Shown here piece after piece: positions 57,125 through 64,000 of a stretch of 64,000 nt of DNA. The DNA comes from Takakia lepidozioides (taxonomy: Eukaryota; Streptophyta; Takakiopsida; Takakiales; Takakiaceae). The stretch spans positions 45,260,001-45,324,000 of the forward strand of contig CM060731.1 in NCBI GenBank assembly GCA_030704615.1. Reading direction: 5' to 3'. A program made the position numbers and the translations under genes. Below the pieces are notes generated by a model, which was given only the letters and a program-made list of their open reading frames with translations, was not told the origin of the DNA and did not search any database. The stretch's first letter is position 1. Every line of letters starts with the position of its first letter.

Positions 57125-57905
57125 GATGAATCCACCATACTTAACTTTTTTTGAGTTTTGTAAACTGAATGCAACCCAACGGTTTTGTCAAGATGTTTGT
57201 CATTTGTTCCTTAGTTGGAATGTAGTGACTCCCAGTGATGAGGAGGTCATCTACATAAATGACCATGATCAAGATTTTCCCGTCCTCAGATATAGGATAG
57301 GGGTATGTTCACGCAGGAAAGTATCAATTTTCTCATACCATGCACGGGATGTCTATTTTAGGCCATAAAAAACCTTGTGGAGTTTTATAGACCTTGCGTG
57401 CGGAGACTTCAAATCCTTGAAGTTGGATGAGGTGGCGCACATGGACCTCCTTCAAGTCCCCGTTTAGGAATGCGGATTTGATATCCATGTGAAGATTGTC
57501 CCAATCGGTGCTGGCTACAAGACCCACCATGCTGCGAATTGTACTCCACTTTGCTGGGGCAAACGTCTCATCATAATCAATACCTCCTTGTTGTTCATAT
57601 CCTTTTGCTACTAGCCTTGCCTTGAGTTTGATAGGTTGACCATCAGAACCAGCCTTCACTTTGTAAACCCACTTGGAATGAATGGGTCGTTTCCTGAGGG
57701 GTAAATCTGTGAGGGACCAAGTCTGGTTGTGAGAGATGGAGGTCATCTCCTCTTCCATAGCAAATAACCCATCTAAGGTTAAAACCCGCATGATAGAGAG
57801 GCTTTGACTGGCTCATCAAGGAAATCATGCTCAATTTCAATGTTGAAAACTAAATGATCCCTCAGTCGGGTGGATGGTGCTCTTGAACGTGTGACGCGTG
57901 GAGGA
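57125..57905 (-). pseudogene. Ty1/copia polymerase fragment with internal deletion
   Basis: The minus frame 57791-57333 has the copia RT start (SHNQTWSLTDLP, HSKWVYKVKAGSDGQP, KARLVAKGYEQQGGIDYDET, MDIKSAFLNGDLKEV). Further left YEKIDTF and VIYVDDLLITG carry the YVDD motif. Directly after that, TKEQMTNILTKPLG, which belongs to the end of copia RNase H, follows, so several hundred bases are deleted. Element A' is inserted at its right edge. Confidence 0.88.
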
Positions 57906-57911
57906 GACATG

Positions 57912-59625
57912 TGTCGTGCGCATACATATCGCTACACAACTACATCACTGTCCAAACTACACAACATATGTGCACACCAAATACTAGTCTATCACTAGTG
58001 CACCACTAGTGCACCAGCAGTGCACCACTAGGCTGCCACTAGACAACCACTAGTCACCATTAGTGCAGCCACTAGTCAACCACTAGGCTGCCACTAGGCA
58101 CCACTAGTGCAGCCACTAGTCCATCACTAGGCTGCCACTAGCCACCACTAGTGCAGCCACTAGTCCATCACAATCGCCCCCCTAGCTGGCGCTTAGGTCC
58201 CTCTAAGTCCAGGTAGCCATAAAATGTGATAGTGGCCATAGCCTCACTAGGTCCTCCACCACTGTCCCTACTACACTCAAACTCAATAGATCAAGAGGCC
58301 GGGTACAAGAGTTGCCCCATCGTTAGTCACCGTCTTGCAACTTGTGAACTTGAGCTTGAGATCTTGGGTATTGACTCCTATGAGCTTGGCCTCCCATGTC
58401 TTGTGAGCTGCCACTAGTCATATCCACTGCCACTATCCCAAGCAGGGTGGACATAACCAATCTCCATCAGGAACCCTCTCAAGAGGTGGTGTCAAGCATC
58501 CCATGTGCCAACCTCTTGAGCATTGATCACACACCAGCATAGTGGCGGCACCACGAGCATGCCCACATAGCATACAACGCAACCCTGCAAGTACCAGTGC
58601 AAGGGTGGGATCTATCCTCCCATCCACATGTGGAAGGTGACATGGCGCACAATTACGCACATGGTCCTTCCATACCATGCCATCTCGACCCTCCAGAAAT
58701 CAACACTCTTAAAGGCAACACCTCCCTGACCCTTAGAATCACACGTCCTGCTGTGACATCCAAGGTCGTAGGCGCAGTCTGCTGCAGATACACATAGTCC
58801 CCAAGGTGGAAACGCCGAACACTTGACCGATATCCCCCTCCACGTATAGTGGCATACCTCAATGTGTCTTGATGTTGGGCAATAGCAAGATTCTCAAAAG
58901 CCATAGGTATGACTCTCTGGAACAACTCTGCCCGCTGGGCACATGCTTGTGTCCACACATCCGGATCATTAAGGTTGAGGACTACTACAGCCTCCCTGCA
59001 AATAGACGCAGGCAAATCTGGCTCTCGGCCAAAGAGAAGGAAATATGGTGAGAAGGAGACAAGTGATGCTTGCTTGCTAAACCTGTAGCCCATGGCTAGC
59101 CAAGGTACATGAAGATCCCAATCTCCTATGTGTCCCTTTTGCAAACCATACTTGCGCAAACCCCTCTTCACTGTCTGAACCACTCTCTCTGCCAAGCCAT
59201 CGGTCTCAAGATGATCCCGAGAAGTGGTACGGTGGTCTATCAAGGCTTTATCACACAAAGCCTGAAACTCCCCCAAGAACTCTCTTCCTTGGTCCGTGAG
59301 TACCTCAGCTGGAGCACCGAATCGGCTAAGCACACGATCCAAGAATGCATACGCAGCCCCCTTACTAGCCTTGTCAGGCAATGGAACCAACTCAATCCAC
59401 TTGGAGAAGTGCTCCACCATCACCAACACATATCTATGGTGACGCATCGTGAGTGGCAAAGGCCCTGCGAAGTCAAGACTCCACCTGTAGCCCAATCCCA
59501 TGATGGGTAAAGGATGCAACTGTGGTGTAGGGGCGTTGAATGAAGCACGCACCCATGCACCTAGCCACGAACTGTTGCACCTCTGTGTGCATACCACACC
59601 ACCAATACTGCCCCTGTAGTAAGGG
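57912..59625 (-). mobile_element. Copy A' of element A, LTR and integrase-PHD part
   Basis: LTR at 57912-58172 (same minisatellite, different unit number), polypurine tract at 58173-58186, then integrase with the PHD finger. The copy is broken at ~59625 inside the integrase zinc-binding part, where sequence continues in the opposite orientation. Confidence 0.9.
58433..59625 (-). pseudogene. Copy A' integrase with intact PHD finger
   Basis: The frame to 58653 gives LDFAGPLPLTM, VLTDQGREFLGEF and DGLAERVVQ, so all three catalytic acids are present. After a frame change at ~58670, 58678-58433 encodes the C-terminal region and an uninterrupted PHD finger (CMLC, CDQC, WHMGC, GDWLCPPC) ending at a natural stop. 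This copy shows the ancestral domain where copy A has a nonsense codon. The N-terminal residues of the long frame (59969 to ~59630) are antisense methyltransferase sequence fused by the inversion, not real protein. Confidence 0.88.
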
Positions 59626-60492
59626 AGGGCCGGCGTGTGCAGCTCCCTGTGACGTTCATAGGAGGAGTTGCGGTTGCCCAGCGAGGCAAGATGCCAACAC
59701 TGGCAGCATTCACAGCTGCAATGACTTGGATGACAACACTCATTCAGATGATGTGTCACCTCCAGGAGAGCAAGATGACATGTATGGTATGACGGAGTTG
59801 CCTGCCATGGTTGCTCACACTCCATGGTGGGGCTTGAGCAAGGATTTGCAGCGGGTTGCTGATTGTCGTGTGCAACAAGCCTGGGTAGAGGCTTTTGTAC
59901 CGTCAGGAGAGGAGGACGGTGCGGGGATTGCACCAAGACCACCTCAGTTGTCTCCATTGGACACCACACCGATCGTGTGGAAGTGTCCGGATGAAGGCAT
60001 TTGCCTTCTGGACTTGTTTGGCGGGATCAGCACCGGATTGGCTGTTGTTCTACAGGCAGGTGTACGAGTACAGCGTTAGTTGTATGTGGAGAGGGATGAG
60101 ACTGTACGATGCGTCTCCCTACGCCATATTGCTCAGTTGGTGCAGCAGTACCCTGAGTTGTTGCCGGTGTCTGCAGTTCGTGGATATCAGCAGGCCTTGC
60201 CTCTAAGTCTGCTCGACTTAAGGTTGTAGTTACGAAGGGCAATTGGGAGCCTGACATTGGACCTATTGTTGCTAGAGGAGAGAGACGGCGTATACGGCGG
60301 TTCCCGAGGCTTACAGGAATTGCTTTGTCTCTCGTGCTACGGTGGAGGAGCATGAGAGACATGTTCAGGTTGTGCATCGACCGGGTTTGGTCAATAGGGA
60401 TGTGGATGGATTGAGTCGCAATCCATGCACGAGCCAACAGGATGACACTGGAGTTTGGTGGCATGGTGAGATGGACGAGGAGATGGTGTCGG
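59626..60492 (+). pseudogene. Rearranged element A fragments (methyltransferase N-terminus, RT pieces) in reverse orientation
   Basis: Plus strand. 59630-60205 matches the methyltransferase N-terminal extension and motif I (MVAHTPWWGLSKDLQRVADC, CLLDLFGGISTGLAVVLQAG) without the stop found in copy A. It then jumps at ~60205 to the segment upstream of RT, at ~60335 to the RT palm (VEEHERHVQ), and at ~60370 to the RNase H end (VVHRPGLVNRDVDGLSRNP), with deletions between. It ends at ~60492. The order is ancestral, but three internal deletions and a junction with copy A' show a complex rearrangement. Confidence 0.85.
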
Positions 60493-60623
60493 GATGGCAT
60501 GCTGTCGCACGGCTTTTACTCACCCATCCCTTCGCTATCCGAGGCGGAAACTCCAAGATAGAAGAGTTGGAAATCTCTAAGTACTCAGCCCGCGCAGAAC
60601 AATCAGTCATGACCTACAGCTAG

Positions 60624-61568
60624 TGTATCATGGGGGTGTTTCCTATTTGTTTCCTTTTCCGCATTCATCTTAGCTACCTCACCATTGATAATTAAGTATC
60701 AGTTTGCTTCATCAATTTATCGGTTTCCTTAACTCCTCCATTCAATCCACAGCTTCACTCAGATCTCTCTACACAGTGTGATTGTATCGTATAAGTATCA
60801 GATTATGATTTATCAGGTATCAGGCCGAATCCATTATGTCTCTAATCTGCTCTACAATATCACTCTAGCTTTGCATATGACAAGCATCTACTAATCCTCT
60901 TTTCTCCTTCATCGTGCTCTCCGATCTCCGCTCCCGCCTGTCTCCGAAGTCCTCCCCGAATAATGATCCCCTTCCTATTCCCCGTTCTTTCCTTTATCCT
61001 CCTATCCGCGGTTCTAACCGTTTCCCTCTCTAACCGTCGTATGTGAACTAACATGTTCCCTTCACTGGTGTTGTTCCCCACAGTCGTTCCCTGTCCTACT
61101 CTTCGTTCCCTATTATCGTGACAGCTGTGTCAAGCGGTGACTGGCTGTGTTTGGCTGTGTCGGGCTGTGACTGGCTGTGTGGCTGTGCCGGGCTGTGACT
61201 GGCTGTGTGGGCTGTGTCTGCTGTGACGACTGTGACGGGCTGTGTGGGCTGTGTGGGCTGTGACGACTGTGTGGGCTGTGACGACTGTGACGGGCTGTGT
61301 TGGCTGTGTGGGCTGTGACGGCTGTGTCGGCTGTGTGGGCTGTGACGACTGTGACGGGCTGTGTTGGCTGTGTGGGTTGTGACGACTGTGACGGGCTGTG
61401 TTGGCTGTGTGGGCTGTGACTGCTGTGTTGGCTGTGTGGGCTATGTAACCCCCCTCTACAGTGCGCTGCTGTCACCCCTAAGGTTCCTGTTTGTCTCAGT
61501 CTGTGCAAAAATTAAGGGTACCCTACAGATCCCGTATAAGTGTCTAAGTCCCCTACAGTCCTCTAACA
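60624..61568 (-). repeat. Candidate LTR of the right-hand element
   Basis: On the minus strand it begins TGTTAGAGGACTGTAGGGGA and ends CCCCCATGATACA, so it has TG...CA ends. It lies next to a purine-rich tract (minus strand GAGGGGGGAAGGGG, 61571-61588) just downstream of the long frame's stop. Only one copy is in the window, so the call rests on position and ends. Confidence 0.5.
61128..61445. repeat. GGCTGTG minisatellite
   Basis: The words GGCTGTGTG, GGCTGTGAC, GACTGTGAC and GGGCTGTGTTGG alternate in 9-base steps with higher-order repeats of ~60-75 bases over 320 bp. The minus frame encodes Ser/His/Pro/Gln/Thr repeats, which I take as a by-product. Confidence 0.9.
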
Positions 61569-61570
61569 TT

Positions 61571-61588
61571 ACCCCTTCCCCCCTCAAA
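61571..61588 (-). promoter_or_regulatory. Possible polypurine tract
   Basis: The minus strand reads GAGGGGGGAAGGGG, 15-20 bases after the stop codon of the long frame and a few bases before TGTTAGAG of the candidate LTR. The position fits a plus-strand primer of an LTR element. Confidence 0.5.
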
Positions 61589-61605
61589 AGCCGTGTCCTC
61601 ACGGT

Positions 61606-64000
61606 TTACTGTTTCCGAGTAGCAAGCCTTTGTGAGTGAGCACCTTGTTGACGTTGAGAGTTTCGTGGTGGGCTGTGTGTACGAGCCCGAGGTCTGTCTC
61701 TGGTTGATGGAGATGGTTGATCACTACCTGGATAAGTGAGGCCTTCTGGAGGTTGATATCGAGGTAATCTTTCCGGCATAGGAGATCCCCTTTGTTTCTT
61801 CTCTTCCATCTGAATTGCATAGTCTTCTCCCATGTCAAAAGAATTTTGTGAAGAAACAGTTGTATCAGAATCCTCATCGCCTCTCAGGTGTTTTAATTTT
61901 CGAACTTTTTGTGGAATCATCTGGGGCATACAATGTTGTCCTACCATGTCTGGAAGTTTGCATTTTACAACCTGGTGTAACCGTTGAACAGCAAAATTGG
62001 TATAGACACTGAGCTCCTTGTCTGTCCAGATGAGTGGGGTACCAATTACTGGTGCCGCGTGCAAGTATTTCCATGCGATATGTCCCTTATAGAAAATGTC
62101 ATCAAGTCCAAATTTCTGTGTTGACAAATTGTTGCAGGCTGCTTGAAACCATGAACGAATTTGAGAATCCTTTTGTATCATAACTTTTGGGTCATATAGG
62201 TACATATGAGGTGGCACCGAAGGTAATACCCAATGATCTCCACTGGAGTAACTTTGAAAGCGTGCTTGCATCTTTTGTTGCTCTATGTGGTAACGTATCA
62301 GGAAACAAGCAGCGTAGTATAGCCCGCACCCCATGACAATACTTGCTATCTCCTTGGTCTTGGTATAAATGAGTCCATGTACAACCTGGAAAGCAACCAA
62401 TTCCCTCAACATGGTACCTGCCTCGTGCCAGTATTGTGCAAAGTGATGATCTTCAATATGTCGATTGTTTGGAAGAACTTTAGTCCTGGTTGCCACTGGC
62501 AGCCAGATACGCATGATTTGGTAGTAATGTGCGAATGACTGCGGAGGACTAAATTCTTTCCAAGCCAAATCCAACATGATGGGAATTTGGTTGAAGGGCA
62601 TAATCATAGCCCTACTGTACTCCCTGGCAGCTGGAGTTTTAGGTGGGTTAAAAGCTGCATTGCCCCATACCTCCGGCTGTGGTGGCTGTGGTGTGGTTGT
62701 AGTAACCACAGGTTCAGCTACTGGTACACTGACCTGTTGTGGTGGTGGTGGTACTGGTTCCTGTACCATTGGCATCTCCTGCACCTCCTGTGAAGACTGA
62801 AAAGCCAGAGTTCTGGCTTGCAAATAAGAAGCCATTAGTTGTTCCTGAGGGATATAGACTCTTTGGTCGATGTTTGAAGTGAGGTCTTCCACTTGAGTCT
62901 GGAGTCCGTCTACATCCTCTTGTAGCTCTGCTATCCTACTATAGACATTGTCTATAGTAGTTGTGGCAATGTTCTGCACCTGCAGTCTGAGCTCATTCAT
63001 CTCGCTTTGGGTGAGCTTCCGTGGGCTTTTGCCCTCTACTGGCCCTTGTGCTAACCAGACCTTCATAAGGCTGTTATCCACCAAGCTGCTTGTGGTTCCC
63101 CTGAGAGTTTGCTCCTCTCTTTGCTTATACAATTCCAACTGCTGTTGTAAAGCCTTCATGCGCTTCGCCTGTGGCTCAACCAATTGCGCATAGGCAGCAA
63201 GTAAATTATTGGCTTCTTTCGAAACCTTGTTACTGACCGCGATTTCATTTCTATTGGCCACGATGGTTTGTTGCAACTCCACGATGTATTTCTCATTCTC
63301 AGCTTCCATCTGCCTGTATTGCTTGAAAGTATCTTCATTGCGACAGATTGTATTCTTCATATCGACAATGAGCTTCATGTGCTCCACATTCTCTTCTTCT
63401 GCCTTCGTACATTTTTCCGCTTGACTGTTTATTTCTTTTGTTGATTGGTCAAGCATAGTTGTAAATGTAGCGCATTGTATCTCCATCCTGTTATGCACTG
63501 TCTGCAACTCCGTATGTAGTGCATTCAGTTCTTGTAACTTGCTTTCATGCTTCACCTGCATTTGGTATAGCTGTTGCTTATGTGCTTCGTGCAACTGGTC
63601 TTGCGCAAGGCCTGCTTCAATCAATTGTTGCTTGGCCAATTGCAAAGCCATTTCTGTATTGGCCAAGTCCTGCTTCATCTTGAGAGTGACCTCTTCATCG
63701 ACCTTATTTGAACACTCAGTGGCAAGTCGAGCCTCAAACTCCTTCCTGAGTTCTTCTTTCAAGGCTGTCAATTGGGTAATTGGAACATGGGTTTTGACAT
63801 AAGTCCCCAACAAATTAAGTGTCCTGCCTATGGAATTCATCAGCATTGCCTGTTGAGGGTCATCATGGTGAGGTTGCTGCTGTTCCTCCCGATCTTCAAC
63901 AGTATGATGTCTCACTAACCATTCAGACCATTGTCCCACCGGATTTTCTTCCTGAACTACTTCATTTATGACCGGTGCTACAGTGTCATGGCCTTCCGCC
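61606..64000 (-). CDS. Long coiled-coil protein of unknown family, possibly a gag-like protein
   Basis: The frame is open from the right edge of the window to TAA at 61606: 777 residues after the first listed start, plus ~20 upstream with no stop, so the N-terminus lies outside. Residues ~35-290 are heptad-rich, Gln/Glu/Lys-rich coiled coil (EMALQLAKQQLIEAGLAQDQ). Then comes a Pro-rich linker (VPPPPQQVSVPV). A globular part of ~220 residues follows (IMLDLAWKEF, YQIMRIWLPVATRTKVLPNN, YYAACFLIRYHIEQQ, WFQAACNNLSTQKFGLDDIF), and then a basic, Ser/Pro/Arg-rich tail (RDRPRARTHSPPRNSQRQQG). No zinc knuckle, protease or polymerase was seen. With a PPT-like tract and LTR-like sequence directly downstream, it may be the gag-only protein of a non-autonomous LTR element; a host gene is possible. 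It is undamaged, unlike its neighbours. Confidence 0.7.
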   Translation of the reverse strand, partial: AEGHDTVAPVINEVVQEENPVGQWSEWLVRHHTVEDREEQQQPHHDDPQQAMLMNSIGRTLNLLGTYVKTHVPITQLTALKEELRKEFEARLATECSNKVDEEVTLKMKQDLANTEMALQLAKQQLIEAGLAQDQLHEAHKQQLYQMQVKHESKLQELNALHTELQTVHNRMEIQCATFTTMLDQSTKEINSQAEKCTKAEEENVEHMKLIVDMKNTICRNEDTFKQYRQMEAENEKYIVELQQTIVANRNEIAVSNKVSKEANNLLAAYAQLVEPQAKRMKALQQQLELYKQREEQTLRGTTSSLVDNSLMKVWLAQGPVEGKSPRKLTQSEMNELRLQVQNIATTTIDNVYSRIAELQEDVDGLQTQVEDLTSNIDQRVYIPQEQLMASYLQARTLAFQSSQEVQEMPMVQEPVPPPPQQVSVPVAEPVVTTTTPQPPQPEVWGNAAFNPPKTPAAREYSRAMIMPFNQIPIMLDLAWKEFSPPQSFAHYYQIMRIWLPVATRTKVLPNNRHIEDHHFAQYWHEAGTMLRELVAFQVVHGLIYTKTKEIASIVMGCGLYYAACFLIRYHIEQQKMQARFQSYSSGDHWVLPSVPPHMYLYDPKVMIQKDSQIRSWFQAACNNLSTQKFGLDDIFYKGHIAWKYLHAAPVIGTPLIWTDKELSVYTNFAVQRLHQVVKCKLPDMVGQHCMPQMIPQKVRKLKHLRGDEDSDTTVSSQNSFDMGEDYAIQMEEKKQRGSPMPERLPRYQPPEGLTYPGSDQPSPSTRDRPRARTHSPPRNSQRQQGAHSQRLATRKQ

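Noticed and set aside
59630-59969. N-terminal extension of the long minus frame in copy A'
   Set aside because: It is antisense methyltransferase sequence joined by the inversion at ~59625, not an integrase extension.
61113-61508. 131-residue Ser/His/Pro/Gln repeat protein
   Set aside because: Entirely produced by the GGCTGTG minisatellite.

Overview
The window is nuclear DNA from a land plant with a large, repeat-rich genome. It holds a multi-exon UDP-glycosyltransferase (UGT) with a clean PSPG box, a DYW-type pentatricopeptide-repeat (PPR) gene of plant organelle-editing type, and Ty3/gypsy, Ty1/copia, CACTA, hAT-like, TA-target and tRNA-derived SINE elements. The style of the DYW/PPR tandem repeats fits a seed-free vascular plant such as a fern, but I cannot name the species.

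Layout. 1-2988: 3' part of a five-exon UGT gene. 3.0-10.6 kb: tandem repeats, a decayed pogo-type transposase, and two gypsy fragments. 10.8-18.8 kb: a duplicated repeat that gives an empty-site/filled-site pair (10.83-11.06 versus 16.63-18.78 kb). The filled copy holds a TA-target transposon with a hAT-type MITE inside it, plus a SINE. A truncated DNA methyltransferase fragment lies at 13.95-15.11 kb. 19.4-33.6 kb (minus strand): one decayed PPR-DYW gene. It was expanded internally by tandem duplication and then split by a ~10 kb insertion whose main part is a methyltransferase-bearing gypsy element (element A, 22.69-30.3 kb). 33.6-34.5 kb: a CACTA-type MITE. 36.7-43.6 kb: an almost intact chromovirus (element B) with TATGA target duplications, inserted in an unidentified locus. 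45.7-46.7 kb: a SWIM zinc-finger pseudogene. 47.3-53.2 kb: a second full-length chromovirus (element C) with GTAGC duplications. 53.4-55.9 kb: 3' part of a CACTA TNP2-type gene and GC-rich subterminal repeats. 57.1-60.6 kb: a copia fragment, then a second copy of element A that is rearranged head to head. 60.6-64 kb: a candidate LTR, then a long open coiled-coil reading frame that runs off the window.

Most notable is element A. On the minus strand it reads gag (zinc knuckles), aspartic protease, a C5-cytosine DNA methyltransferase with unpermuted DNMT3-like motif order, a stop codon shared by two copies, reverse transcriptase, RNase H, then integrase fused to a C-terminal PHD finger. A mobile element thus carries both a candidate writer of DNA methylation and a candidate histone-tail reader. 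Three partial or rearranged copies of the methyltransferase or PHD parts occur in the window. All are decayed, largely by changes of C-to-T type.

Element C carries a primer-binding site that also matches its own predicted transcript start, so self-priming is possible. No bacterial-style operons, CRISPR arrays or rRNA genes were seen.
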